Shown here piece after piece: positions 32,720 to 42,027 of a stretch of DNA of 64,000 nucleotides. The notes beneath the pieces are model-generated. The model was not told the DNA's origin, searched no databases, and saw nothing but the letters and a program-made list of their open reading frames with translations. Location of the stretch: contig JANQPQ010000040.1 in the NCBI GenBank assembly GCA_028285445.1, positions 1-64,000 on the forward strand, read 5' to 3'. A program made the position numbers and the translations under genes. Every line of letters begins with the position of its first letter. The stretch's first letter is position 1. The DNA comes from Cyclobacteriaceae bacterium (GTDB taxonomy: Bacteria > Bacteroidota > Bacteroidia > Cytophagales > Cyclobacteriaceae).

Positions 32720-35668
32720 TTACAAAATTGAGTTAACCAATTTAGCCAATGACTGTGATTCCAATGCCCATCCGTTTAATTTTTGAATAAAGGCCTGATC
32801 CTTCCTTAATTCCTCCCGGTTGGCAATCGTTTCCTTAAAGAGCTCTAACACCTTTCTCACATTGCGAGGTGGAGTATCTGATAAATTAGTAATACAAGCA
32901 TAGAGGAGTTCATTCATCCTTTTCTTATGCAGTGCTGATATTGAATAGATGGTTGTAGCTAAATCTGTAAATCGCTTTAATGGAGAGAAGTCAAAGGCAT
33001 TCATTTTGGCAACTGCTGCTCCAATACGTATCTGATCAACACTATCATTTTCGCAACCAGCAATCCAAATTTCCCCAGCAATGGTTCTGGCAGTCTTATC
33101 AGAGCACATCATACAAATTCCGAGGTAATCCTGGGTAATGCCGTCGTATTTCTTCCAGATATTCAGCAAATACTCTAAAGATTTTATTACTAACCTCTTA
33201 TCGTTTTCTGAAATGAAAGGGGAATACTTACAACACCTTTCAATGATGGATATGATCAGTGACCCGGGGTTGTTTGGTGCAAGGGAAAGAAATCTTGGAA
33301 CATCATTATCCACGCCTTGTAACCACTGCTCTTTAAGCACCTGATCAGCGTATACAGAGTAGTACACGCTTTTGTAGCCTGGTAGGACCTTTCGTCTAAA
33401 TAACCCCAGCAGGCCTCCTGGCTTCTCCGTGGTAGGAATTGCCCTTTTTGCGATCCTAACTTCTTTTCTCTCATTCTCAAAAGGCACATACCGATTCTTT
33501 TGGTAGTCATACCTTTTGTCCGTGAACTTCTCATGAATGGGACCCCATTCAAAATCACCGGTATATTTGCCGGCATCTAACATTCTGCCTTTTTCAGCCA
33601 ACACCTCCCTTAGCGCGCCATCATTCCTCATTATAGCGGCAGCAATCAAAAGCTGAAGGTTTATGTTGCCCTCGGGAATCTCCGCGGTTCTGCCAAAGGC
33701 ATACTCCAGCAGTGACTTTTGCTCGGCACTGACCTGTTCCAACTTCGTGTAATCCACCTCAGACAAGTCGTTATCTACCCGGGCTAAGGCCATTTGAAAG
33801 TCCAGGGCATCAATCTCAACATTGGCCTGCTGATACTCAGCAACTCTCTCCAGCAATACATTGGGGTCTATCCAACAGGGTAAGTGAGTAGGCGTAGACA
33901 GCAGCGGAAGTTGGATACCCTGCTTTAGACGGGCCAATGCAAGCATTAGCATCTTTCGAAACAGATAGTAGATAGGGGTATTCTGGCTAGTGTGCCAGGT
34001 TGACAATGGCGTTATACGCTGGTGGTACCAAGAGAATTCCCGGGCCTGATGGCGATCTTTACGTCTAAAATCTTCCGATAATTCTTTGAGTGGAAGGGCA
34101 TCAGTAGGATAAGTTTTGGCCAAGTAGTCGCAATACTCTGTAAAAAAAGTGGCCAGCATATTATCAAGTATTCCGATAGTAGCATGGAAATCCCCAATTA
34201 CCAACTTCATCGCTCTTTGCAGGGCTGGCTCCAACTTGGCAATATTTGATCCTGTTACCTCATGATTAAATCGAATCAGGCCATCAACAAGTATGTCAAA
34301 GTGCGAAGGGTCATGGTTATCAAAAGCCTGGCTGGCATGAAAAAGTAACTCCTCGAAGTTGGAAACCGCCGGGAATTTCTCAAGGGTAGCTGGTTCTCCA
34401 CCAGAAGCTACGTCTAACTCGGGCTCTAAATTCTTGTCATGGGCTGTCGATAAAACTTCGGGTAACCACCCATCCAGTATTGCCTTGGCATCAGAAAGCA
34501 GTGCGCCAGCATAGACGCCAATCTCCTCCTGTACTGCAGTAGCACCTTCCGGCGCATAATTCATAATTAACTTGGCAGCTCGTAGTTGTAACTCGCCATC
34601 TTGGCTGGCAAAAACCTGCACCACACTTTGACAGATTGACTCCCTTAAATTTTCATTCCTTTTGGCGATCTTTTCGAGGATCATCAATACCGATTTCACC
34701 ACAGACTTTACTTCTGACGTCAAAAGGAAAACCGCAGACCCGATAAACTGCTGAGCATCAAAAGTTTTATTGCTTTGTATTTTCTTGATGGCTTTTAGCG
34801 ACCCGTTCACCACATGGCTGTGTGGGGAAGACAGTATGCCTACTAACTGGCTCTGGAGAGCAAGCAAATCATCCTCTGTCGGTTCCAACAAAAAGAACAA
34901 TCGTATGAACCACCCGGAAACGCTTTTGTTAAAATTACGGTTCGAAGCAAGCAATGCCTCACTGAGCAACCTGTCGCGTGAGACTTTGTTCTCATCCGCT
35001 AACCACTTGAAAGCGGACTCCCAGGCGTTGTTGCCTTCTGCATTTTCGAACTCCCTATATGGATCACCAAAATGAACATTGGATTCATATTCAAATAAAT
35101 ACCAAATATCTCGAGCGAGTGTGTTTTTATACCTGAGTAGTACTTCTGGCCGGTAGTAGGTTTTATTGTCTTCTGTATATTCTGTAATAGCCCACGCAAT
35201 CCTGTGTGCTATCATGGCTGGACTTAGCTCCAGGTAGCCTTTTTCTTCTAAATCCAATAGTTCCAGATATGTAAACCGGTGATTTAGCCACCCCTCTTTA
35301 TTAATGTCATTAATGTAATCAGAGAACCAAGCAGGAATAAAAATGGGTAATAACTGGTCGAGTAGGTCTTTGGTTAGAAAGTCCTGGGCTGACCATTCCC
35401 GGCTGAAATCACGGCGACCGTGACAAAAGAATGAGCCAATGACAAATATCTTTTGCTGAGCTTTAGTGCCCTTTGGTGTTGTAGGCTGATTGTAGCTAAA
35501 CCCTCCCTGGTTGACTTTTTTCGTATTATACTCCCATACAAAGCGACTGCCATTCAGCTTTTTACCAACGGCTTTCTTCGACTTGTTATCAAGGGAACTA
35601 ACGAAGTCAACGATCTCATCAACTTTCTCTTTGGCGAGAATTTCTTCGAACTGAACTGCAGCATCCAT
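32720..35668 (-). CDS. DUF6493-like alpha-helical repeat protein (SWIM partner)
   Basis: 982 residues, cytosolic, no signal. Much of the protein looks like HEAT-type helical pairs (LEPALQRAMKLVIGDFHATI; SVFLLTSEVKSVVKSVLMIL-like stretches; VRKVLELFKETIANREELRK). The N-terminal region FVWEYNTKKVNQGG and the repeat body fit the DUF6493 family that is typically encoded beside SWIM zinc-finger proteins. Its biochemical role is unknown. Only 3 bp separate it from the SWIM gene, so they form an operon and probably a complex. Confidence 0.65.
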   Translation of the reverse strand: MDAAVQFEEILAKEKVDEIVDFVSSLDNKSKKAVGKKLNGSRFVWEYNTKKVNQGGFSYNQPTTPKGTKAQQKIFVIGSFFCHGRRDFSREWSAQDFLTKDLLDQLLPIFIPAWFSDYINDINKEGWLNHRFTYLELLDLEEKGYLELSPAMIAHRIAWAITEYTEDNKTYYRPEVLLRYKNTLARDIWYLFEYESNVHFGDPYREFENAEGNNAWESAFKWLADENKVSRDRLLSEALLASNRNFNKSVSGWFIRLFFLLEPTEDDLLALQSQLVGILSSPHSHVVNGSLKAIKKIQSNKTFDAQQFIGSAVFLLTSEVKSVVKSVLMILEKIAKRNENLRESICQSVVQVFASQDGELQLRAAKLIMNYAPEGATAVQEEIGVYAGALLSDAKAILDGWLPEVLSTAHDKNLEPELDVASGGEPATLEKFPAVSNFEELLFHASQAFDNHDPSHFDILVDGLIRFNHEVTGSNIAKLEPALQRAMKLVIGDFHATIGILDNMLATFFTEYCDYLAKTYPTDALPLKELSEDFRRKDRHQAREFSWYHQRITPLSTWHTSQNTPIYYLFRKMLMLALARLKQGIQLPLLSTPTHLPCWIDPNVLLERVAEYQQANVEIDALDFQMALARVDNDLSEVDYTKLEQVSAEQKSLLEYAFGRTAEIPEGNINLQLLIAAAIMRNDGALREVLAEKGRMLDAGKYTGDFEWGPIHEKFTDKRYDYQKNRYVPFENERKEVRIAKRAIPTTEKPGGLLGLFRRKVLPGYKSVYYSVYADQVLKEQWLQGVDNDVPRFLSLAPNNPGSLIISIIERCCKYSPFISENDKRLVIKSLEYLLNIWKKYDGITQDYLGICMMCSDKTARTIAGEIWIAGCENDSVDQIRIGAAVAKMNAFDFSPLKRFTDLATTIYSISALHKKRMNELLYACITNLSDTPPRNVRKVLELFKETIANREELRKDQAFIQKLNGWALESQSLAKLVNSIL

Positions 35669-35671
35669 CTC

Positions 35672-37021
35672 CTAAACGCTTTGTAACATTTTCTTCGTTG
35701 CCAAAATGTGTTTACACATACCTCTTTCACCCTGGTGGCGGGCGTACCAGGTGCAGGTGCATTTTGCCTCTTCATTATCGATGATAACCGTATGATGTAC
35801 CCCGCTGCCTTCAACCCTGGCCTCAACCCTGAAGTCGTCTTTTTGTACTATCGTTACTTTGCCTTCCGCGAGCAGCTTTTCGGCACCTTTAAGCCTTGGG
35901 TTTAGGCCCATTATACGTTCAAACTTAAAGGGCAGACGGCGGTAGAAGTACTCATTGTCGTCGATATCAAACCCCAGCAAGCCCATGGCTGCAAGCCTAG
36001 AGGTTACATTTTTCAGCTGCTCTACACTGGTGGCATTTTCAATAGCCAGCATTGTTGGGTTAAACGACTGATTAGCGTAACTGTAGTTGTCAACTTTTTT
36101 GATCCATTGGTCCGGCACATCCTCAATTAGCGCTTCCAAAGCCGCACCTTCGCCGGAAAATCCTCTCCAAGGATCGCGGCTTAAAGACATGGAGAAGCGT
36201 ACCTTACCAAAATAGAGCTGCCAGGTAGTAGACTGCATATCCTCATGCGCAAATACCTTCAGCTCATCGATCATTGGCATTAGAGGTTCCAAAAGCCTAA
36301 GGCGATGGACGCCACCAACACAAATGGCATCTCTCGAAGCTACCGGAGAAAAAGAATAAAGCGTTCCCCGTTTAATGAGATGGTAATCAGTTTTGACTTT
36401 GCCCTTAGGAATGCTTCGGAATAATTGTATAGCCTGCATTTTGTTAAGGCTCATATGCTGATTTGTATCTGACAAATAGATCTGCACTGTTGTTAGCCCT
36501 TTAATCCATTTGGTGGGCAATGGTACCTTTCTCTCTATTGTTTTCTTGCCCTCTTTGTGTATTCCAACCTCTTTGGGCCCAACAGAAAGCACCACATCCT
36601 CTTGTCGTTTCATAGCACTAAGGGCATTAATCATCGGTTGGTTAAAGTCGACATTAGTGGTGCCAGCCTCCAGGAATTCACCATCGTGACCTTCGGGCAA
36701 CACATCAACCCGGGCATAAACACTGGCACAGTGCGAGAAGCCTTCAAATCTAATCTTCTCATTACCAGCCGTAACAATGGGATCCTTTAGCATGGCCATC
36801 TGGAAAGGAGAGAGGTTGAAACTGGATTGCACGGTATTGCTTAAGGTGATCAGGCAACGGGCCGTGGTGAAAGGATCATTTAGTCGGCCCCAAAAGAAGC
36901 ATTGGTTGTTGCCCCGATTCAGCTCGTTATATTGGGCGAGGAAGAGCTCCTCTTCATTGGCAGATGCCGTTTTGCGCAAGGTGGAAGCATCGGCATAGGC
37001 GTAGGTCATAGCCTCTGTCAT
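35672..37021 (-). CDS. SWIM zinc-finger protein
   Basis: 449 residues. The C-terminus carries a SWIM finger C-x-C-x12-C-x-H: Cys421, Cys423, Cys436 and His438 (KCTCTW ... GMCKHILATK). The preceding ~400 residues are a conserved body (MTYAYADASTLRKTASANEE at the start, FWGRLNDPFTTARCLITLSN) without known catalytic motifs. SWIM domains bind DNA or proteins. In bacteria such proteins sit beside MoxR/VWA or DUF6493-type genes of unclear, possibly conflict-related function. It is first gene of a two-gene operon and divergent from the SDR gene. Confidence 0.8.
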   Translation of the reverse strand: MTEAMTYAYADASTLRKTASANEEELFLAQYNELNRGNNQCFFWGRLNDPFTTARCLITLSNTVQSSFNLSPFQMAMLKDPIVTAGNEKIRFEGFSHCASVYARVDVLPEGHDGEFLEAGTTNVDFNQPMINALSAMKRQEDVVLSVGPKEVGIHKEGKKTIERKVPLPTKWIKGLTTVQIYLSDTNQHMSLNKMQAIQLFRSIPKGKVKTDYHLIKRGTLYSFSPVASRDAICVGGVHRLRLLEPLMPMIDELKVFAHEDMQSTTWQLYFGKVRFSMSLSRDPWRGFSGEGAALEALIEDVPDQWIKKVDNYSYANQSFNPTMLAIENATSVEQLKNVTSRLAAMGLLGFDIDDNEYFYRRLPFKFERIMGLNPRLKGAEKLLAEGKVTIVQKDDFRVEARVEGSGVHHTVIIDNEEAKCTCTWYARHQGERGMCKHILATKKMLQSV

Positions 37022-37153
37022 GGTCTATGCTTTTTGGTTGAAATAAAGAAAAGAAAAAAATGGTTAATCAGAGAATTCAGATTGACTTTATCTTAACCGG
37101 CATACAGCGAATAGTGGTTATATTAGCTAATACAACAGCAAAATGGCGGAACC

Positions 37154-37840
37154 ATGACTGACACAAACAAAACAGCACTAGTAACAGGAGGTAATCGTGG
37201 CATTGGATTAGCCATTGTAAAAGGCTTAGCTGATCTTGGGAACAAGGTGCTGTTAGGATGTAGAGATGTTTCAGTAGGAGAGCGCGCGGCAACTGATATA
37301 GTAGGCGATGTAATTCCGGTACAACTTGACTTATCAGATCGCGAAACGCTCAAATCTCAGGTTGAAACCATCTTGGGTGGTCATGATGTGGATATTCTGA
37401 TAAACAATGCCGGCATCCTTGAGTCCGGAGGTTTGTTGGAAGTTAATGAAGAAAAATTCTACCAATCGGTGCGTGTCAACTTTGAGGCTCCTTTTGATTT
37501 GATTCGTATGATTACCCCCGGAATGATAGCCAGGCAGTTTGGTCGTATTGTCAATGTTTCATCGGGCTGGGGCAGTTTTGGCGAAGGACTTGGAGGCCCG
37601 GCAGCCTATGCCACCAGCAAAGCTGCCCTCAATGCAATGACCTTTTCACTATCCAAGAGCCTGCCGGCAGGAGTAAAAGTGAATAACATGTGCCCCGGCT
37701 GGGTACGCACTGATATGGGTGGTCCCGATGCCACAAGGTCTCCTGAGCAAGGAGCTGAAACCGCCATCTGGCTGGCAACCCTTGCTGACGACGGCCCTAA
37801 CGGCGGCTTCTTTAGGGATAAAAAGGTTATTGAGTGGTAG
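37154..37840 (+). CDS. Short-chain dehydrogenase/reductase (classical SDR)
   Basis: 228 residues, the size of a minimal classical SDR. The cofactor motif is TGGNRGIG, with NNAG for the core, catalytic Ser in IVNVSSGWG, and Tyr/Lys in AAYATSKAA. The Arg in GCRDVS at the end of the second strand favours NADP(H). It most resembles carbonyl-reductase-like SDRs that act on small carbonyls. It starts at an ATG and is followed 50 bp later by the amine oxidase gene on the same strand. Confidence 0.88.
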   Translation: MTDTNKTALVTGGNRGIGLAIVKGLADLGNKVLLGCRDVSVGERAATDIVGDVIPVQLDLSDRETLKSQVETILGGHDVDILINNAGILESGGLLEVNEEKFYQSVRVNFEAPFDLIRMITPGMIARQFGRIVNVSSGWGSFGEGLGGPAAYATSKAALNAMTFSLSKSLPAGVKVNNMCPGWVRTDMGGPDATRSPEQGAETAIWLATLADDGPNGGFFRDKKVIEW

Positions 37841-37890
37841 GGACGTTCGAACGGTAAGGTGTAATATACTTTAGAAGATCAGAGGTTCAT

Positions 37891-39054
37891 ATGCAAATAA
37901 CCAGGAAGGAGTTCCTCAGAATGTGCGGATTGCTTGGTGTCGGACTGCCACTCCAGGCATCACTTAGCTCATGCAAAAACGAGGTTATTAGGCCAGCCCC
38001 CAATAAGGTGCTGATCATTGGTGCCGGGGCAGCAGGTCTCTCCGCTGCCTATTTGCTGAATCAGCGGGGTATTGATGTGCAAATATTAGAGGCCTCCGAT
38101 ATTCATGGGGGCAGGATGATGCGAAACACGGATTTTGCCGATTTCCCTATCCCATTAGGCGCGGAATGGCTCCATGTTGAAAGAGGCATTTTTGATGAAA
38201 TTGTCAATGACGCATCTATCCAGGTAGATATCCAGACTACTCCTTACAGCAGTGAGGACGTAGGACTGTATCAGGGCATGGAGGTTACCCCTGCAGACAT
38301 CGGATTTACAATTGATCAGAAGTTTATTGGCTCTACCTGGTTCGATTTCTTTGAGCAGTACATCGTGCCTTCTATTAGAGATACAATCTCCTTTAATAAG
38401 GTCATCACTTCCATTGATTATTCGGGTAGTGAGGTAATAGTAGAAACCGCAAATGAACAATTCACTGCTGATGTAGCAATGGTAACTGTCCCGGTAAAAT
38501 TGCTGCAAAATGGGATTATCAATTTTACTCCCCAGTTACCGCAGAATAAATTAGATGCTATTAATAATGTGACAGTTTGGGATGGGTGCAAGGCCTTTAT
38601 TGAGTTCTCAGAGAAGTTCTACCCAACTTTTGTAGGTTTCAATATCACACCGGAAAGCGCAGGGCAGAAGTTGTACTATGATGCTTCCTATGGCCAGAAT
38701 ACCAACAGGCATATATTGGGACTGTTTGCAGTGGGAGTGGGCACGCAGCCATATGTTAACCTATCTGATGCCGATTTGAAAAATTTTATGCTTACCGAAT
38801 TGGATAAGCTATTTCAGGGTAAGGCATCGGCTAGTTATGTAAAACATATGTTTCAGAATTGGAATGCAGCGCCTTATGCCAACGGAGCCTACGTATATGA
38901 TGACGAAGACTGGCGTAGGGTACGCACGTTAGGCCAATCGGTAGACAACAAACTATATTTTGCCGGTGATGCCTATACAACCGGAGAAGACTGGAGCAGC
39001 GTGCACACTGCAGCACGCTCAGCCATCAGGGCCGTCGGTGAATTGGTTGGATAA
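37891..39054 (+). CDS. FAD-dependent amine oxidase (MAO/LSD1-type), exported
   Basis: 387 residues. The N-terminus MQITRKEFLRMCGLLGVGLP resembles a Tat signal (RKEFLR in place of RRxFL) followed by a lipobox-like LSSC, so export with FAD already bound is likely. The dinucleotide motif VLIIGAGAAGLSAAYLLNQR, the GGR-type segment (DIHGGRMMRN) and the C-terminal FAD motif (KLYFAGDAYTTGEDWSSVHT) define the flavin amine oxidase family. The substrate is unknown. A possible operon with the SDR would give an aldehyde-producing oxidase next to a carbonyl reductase. Confidence 0.85.
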   Translation: MQITRKEFLRMCGLLGVGLPLQASLSSCKNEVIRPAPNKVLIIGAGAAGLSAAYLLNQRGIDVQILEASDIHGGRMMRNTDFADFPIPLGAEWLHVERGIFDEIVNDASIQVDIQTTPYSSEDVGLYQGMEVTPADIGFTIDQKFIGSTWFDFFEQYIVPSIRDTISFNKVITSIDYSGSEVIVETANEQFTADVAMVTVPVKLLQNGIINFTPQLPQNKLDAINNVTVWDGCKAFIEFSEKFYPTFVGFNITPESAGQKLYYDASYGQNTNRHILGLFAVGVGTQPYVNLSDADLKNFMLTELDKLFQGKASASYVKHMFQNWNAAPYANGAYVYDDEDWRRVRTLGQSVDNKLYFAGDAYTTGEDWSSVHTAARSAIRAVGELVG

Positions 39055-39216
39055 TAGGTGGCTAAGGTTGGATTGCTGACTAGCCGCCATAAAGTGAAGA
39101 GGAAGTCCTTACCGCTACTGGAATGAACGTATGTACTTTAATTCAACTTTCAGTTCAGCATATTATGCGTTAATGCACATCTTAGTATCTTACTTTGAAC
39201 GACAAAAGCAGTTTAT

Positions 39217-39249
39217 AGGCTCGGTAGTCTGCTCTACCGGGCCTTTTTT
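39217..39249 (+). terminator. Intrinsic terminator after the amine oxidase gene
   Basis: AGGCTCGGTAG (39217-39227), loop TCTGCT, CTACCGGGCCT (39234-39244; one T-G pair), then T-run to 39249. It is 163 bp after the stop codon, so a short RNA made from the intervening sequence is also possible. The rest of 39055-39287 shows no gene. Confidence 0.8.
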
Positions 39250-39287
39250 ATTTTCTACAGCTTAATACGAATTGGAGTCAACCCACT

Positions 39288-39968
39288 TTACGGCACCGCA
39301 ATCGGTATCAGTAAGTCAATAGTGGCATGGACAATGATTAAGTACTCCAGTCTGCGATATTTTTGATAGAACCAGCCGAAAACAAGCCCAATTACAAAGT
39401 ACTGCGCTAACATCGCAAGAGGAAGGAATGCTATTCCATGGATAGCCATAAAAGAGAAGGAAGAGATAATCAGTGCCACCCATTTGTTTTTGGTTAGCTT
39501 TTCAAGTGCACTAATGCCAAATCCCCTAAAAATAACCTCTTCGCAAATGCCAGCAGTAATGGCCAGCAATACAAAAGCTAAGCGATCAATACCGCTCACT
39601 GGTCCAATCCACCCCAATACCTTCGAATTGTCTGGAAGGGCATCTCCGTAGAGGTAACTCGGAGCTAGGTAAGAAATAATCGCTATGACTACCAAACTGG
39701 CAATTAGTATGTATTTATGCCGAATGAAGAATGCCTTTTTTAGGCTCATAAATTCGAAGGGCTGTGGTATCAGCTTAAAAATGAAAATGACGCTTAGCCA
39801 ATGCAGTGCGAATATGGAAACTACAAAGGACCAGTAGGATGGCCTATCAGTGAAGGTTAATATGCTTCGAAGCGGAATGCGTATTGTGCCAAACCCCTCC
39901 AGGAGTGGTATTAGCAGGATAGAAATGAAGAGTACGACCCAATACCGGGAATGATTCTGATTCGTCAT
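39288..39968 (-). CDS. CPBP-family intramembrane metalloprotease (CAAX/Abi type)
   Basis: 226 residues with about seven hydrophobic helices. The catalytic motifs are E-E-x3-R in GICEEVIFRGF, followed by F-x3-H in FSFMAIHGIAF and a final H-x3-D-like HATIDL. These define the CPBP (PF02517) intramembrane protease fold. Bacterial members serve in immunity to bacteriocins or in processing of membrane proteins. No bacteriocin gene is nearby, so its role here is open. It lies 49 bp downstream of the AraC-type gene on the same strand. Confidence 0.85.
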   Translation of the reverse strand: MTNQNHSRYWVVLFISILLIPLLEGFGTIRIPLRSILTFTDRPSYWSFVVSIFALHWLSVIFIFKLIPQPFEFMSLKKAFFIRHKYILIASLVVIAIISYLAPSYLYGDALPDNSKVLGWIGPVSGIDRLAFVLLAITAGICEEVIFRGFGISALEKLTKNKWVALIISSFSFMAIHGIAFLPLAMLAQYFVIGLVFGWFYQKYRRLEYLIIVHATIDLLIPIAVP

Positions 39969-40017
39969 ATCTTTTTATGACAAACCTGCTATCTAATAGC
40001 ATCAATTGCTTTACATC

Positions 40018-41118
40018 TTATAAGTTGTCAACAGAAATTTCCCTGCTCCTAAACTTGCCTGGCGTGGTGCCGACGATCTTCTTGAAGGTGCGAATAAAGC
40101 TCTCCTGGTTATTGAAGCCTGAATCCAGTGCAATGGCCAGCATGGTTTTATCGGGATTCTTGATCATCAGTTCCTTGGCATAATCAACCCTGCTGGTATT
40201 GATTAATTCATTGAAGGTAGTTTCCTTGCGCTGATTGATAAACTGAGAAAGTTGATGGGTGTTTACCGCTAGCGACCTAGCCAAATCGCCAATGCTAATG
40301 TTGGGATCAAGGAAGGGTTGAGTGCTTTGCATTCTATCATCAAAACTCTCTTCCAGCATACGCTGAATATCTTCACTAAGAGTAGATCGTTCGTAGTTAG
40401 CTTCCGGGTTTACGAAGAAAGAAGAATTCTGCAACAACCGAATGCCCATATAGAACACCGGAAGTGTAATACCGCTGATAAAGATGACAAAAAAGGTACC
40501 TTGAAATTCAGCGGTAATAACAAAGTAAGTGTAGCCAATGATATAGGTAATAATTACAATATTGATAGCCACGTACATAATGTGGCTCCATTGATAGAGC
40601 GCCACAACCTTCTTCTTTTGCCTCTTTTCTTTGCCTCCCTTAATCCGTTTCCAGATAAACCAGTTGTACACAACAAACTGCGCAATGTTGAATGCAGAGT
40701 AGGGGTAACTACTCTTCAAACCATAACCTGAATAGAACACCAGTTCGATTAGTTCCCGCTTAATTGATGCATCAAGGGTTAGCAGTGGCAATAGGGACAT
40801 CATACCAAGCAGGTAGGGTATCGCGTGCAATAATAACTTCCGCGGGGAAACTGTGTAAGACCTGTCTAAAAGTGAATAGATAAGAAACAGGAATAAGGGC
40901 GGCAAGATTAAGAGCAGTGGCGATCCAAGACTAAAGAAATGCGGATAGTCGAGAATATCCCTGGTGAGAATGAGATAGTTTTCGAATGCCGCTATACAAA
41001 GCAAAATTACGATGACACCATAGAGCCGATTGGCAGTTTTGTTTCCGTTTCGGTTGAACAGAAACAAAAGGCCGATTAAGGCGCCACCAAACAAAGCATA
41101 CTTCAGAATTGAAAGCAT
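40018..41118 (-). CDS. Membrane-anchored AraC-family transcriptional regulator
   Basis: 366 residues. Seven hydrophobic segments occupy residues ~1-230 (ILKYALFGGALIGLLFLFNR ... FFVIFISGITLPVFYMGIRL). A C-terminal AraC domain follows with ISIGDLARSLAVNTHQLSQF and a second HTH ALDSGFNNQESFIRTFKKIV, then TPGKFRSREI. It has the same layout as the protein at 2023-3198. It could control itself, the CPBP protease or the divergent Kef genes. No ligand can be assigned. Confidence 0.85.
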   Translation of the reverse strand: MLSILKYALFGGALIGLLFLFNRNGNKTANRLYGVIVILLCIAAFENYLILTRDILDYPHFFSLGSPLLLILPPLFLFLIYSLLDRSYTVSPRKLLLHAIPYLLGMMSLLPLLTLDASIKRELIELVFYSGYGLKSSYPYSAFNIAQFVVYNWFIWKRIKGGKEKRQKKKVVALYQWSHIMYVAINIVIITYIIGYTYFVITAEFQGTFFVIFISGITLPVFYMGIRLLQNSSFFVNPEANYERSTLSEDIQRMLEESFDDRMQSTQPFLDPNISIGDLARSLAVNTHQLSQFINQRKETTFNELINTSRVDYAKELMIKNPDKTMLAIALDSGFNNQESFIRTFKKIVGTTPGKFRSREISVDNL

Positions 41119-41418
41119 GGAGTAGAATATAACTTATTAACCGTCACAGCAGCGAGAAAAATGAATTCCATCCCTGCTAAGCAACGCAGTCGCCATCCTT
41201 TGAGTTGCAATGCCACTGCTTATCTCTTTCCTTTTGCTTCAAGGTACTTGAAGGTTTTTTTGACATCAGAAAGTATCTCCTTATGTAAATACTTCCTTTT
41301 GGCCTGCTTGTCCACGCACAGGCTCAGGGGGCATACCTTCTGCGGTTAAAGGTGAGGAATATGCCACTAACTTCCCATGTCACTTTTTTCTCCGGGGAAT
41401 TGGAGTAATCTTTAAACT
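41119..41418. other. Divergent intergenic region with a perfect palindrome
   Basis: About 300 bp between the AraC gene and the KefF-like gene. It holds the perfect inverted repeat CTTCAAG-GTA-CTTGAAG (41237-41253) followed on the plus strand by GTTTTTTTG, and a weaker AAGTAT-N12-ATACTT pair. The palindrome could be an operator, or a short intrinsic terminator. A 62-codon frame at 41161 shows no protein-like features. Confidence 0.5.
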
Positions 41419-42027
41419 GTGAAGAAGATATTAATACTATTTGCCCATCCGCGATACGAGCAATCTCGTACAAATCGCGCTCTCATTGAGGGGATCCGAA
41501 ACATGGAAGGTGTAACCATACACGATCTCTATGAAAATTACCCCGAATTCAATATTGATATTCTCACCGAGAAGGATTTGCTAACCCAACACGATGTGAT
41601 GATCTGGCATCATCCTTTTTACTGGTACAGTTGCCCACCACTGATGAAGCAGTGGATCGATATTGTGCTTGAATTTGGTTGGGCTTATGGCCCGGACGGT
41701 AATGCTTTGGTAGGAAAAACGGCACTGAATGTGATGACTGCCGGAGGCTCTAGAGCTGTCTATTGTGCTGAAGGGAGAAATCACTATACTATCAGGGAAT
41801 TTCTGCGGCCGTTTGAGCAGACTGCCCGGCTCTGTGGTATGGAATACCTGCCGCCATACGCTGTGATGGGCACGCATGGCTTAACCAGGGATGATCTTAA
41901 TGCCCATGTCGATCAATATCAGGAGCTTATCAGGTCCCTGCAAGGAGCTGATATGGAAGTGCCAGAAGGGGACGCGTGTCAGTTCCTAAATGATTTACCC
42001 ATTCTGCAAAATACAAAGACCGAATGA
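41419..42027 (+). CDS. KefF/KefG-like NAD(P)H oxidoreductase, regulator of potassium efflux
   Basis: 202 residues, flavodoxin-like quinone reductase fold. It starts at GTG with MKKILILFAHPRYEQSRTNR, and conserved stretches WHHPFYWYSCPPLMKQWIDI, VLEFGWAYGP and LNVMTAGG are typical of KefF/KefG ancillary proteins. It overlaps the antiporter gene by 4 bp (ATGA), the classic kefFC/kefGB arrangement, in which the FMN protein binds and activates the antiporter during electrophile stress. Cytosolic, membrane-associated. Confidence 0.88.
   Translation: MKKILILFAHPRYEQSRTNRALIEGIRNMEGVTIHDLYENYPEFNIDILTEKDLLTQHDVMIWHHPFYWYSCPPLMKQWIDIVLEFGWAYGPDGNALVGKTALNVMTAGGSRAVYCAEGRNHYTIREFLRPFEQTARLCGMEYLPPYAVMGTHGLTRDDLNAHVDQYQELIRSLQGADMEVPEGDACQFLNDLPILQNTKTE

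Noticed and set aside
41161-41349. 62-codon plus-strand frame between the AraC gene and the KefF-like gene
   Set aside because: No domain or signal, composition unlike neighbours, and it contains the palindrome at 41237; more likely regulatory DNA.
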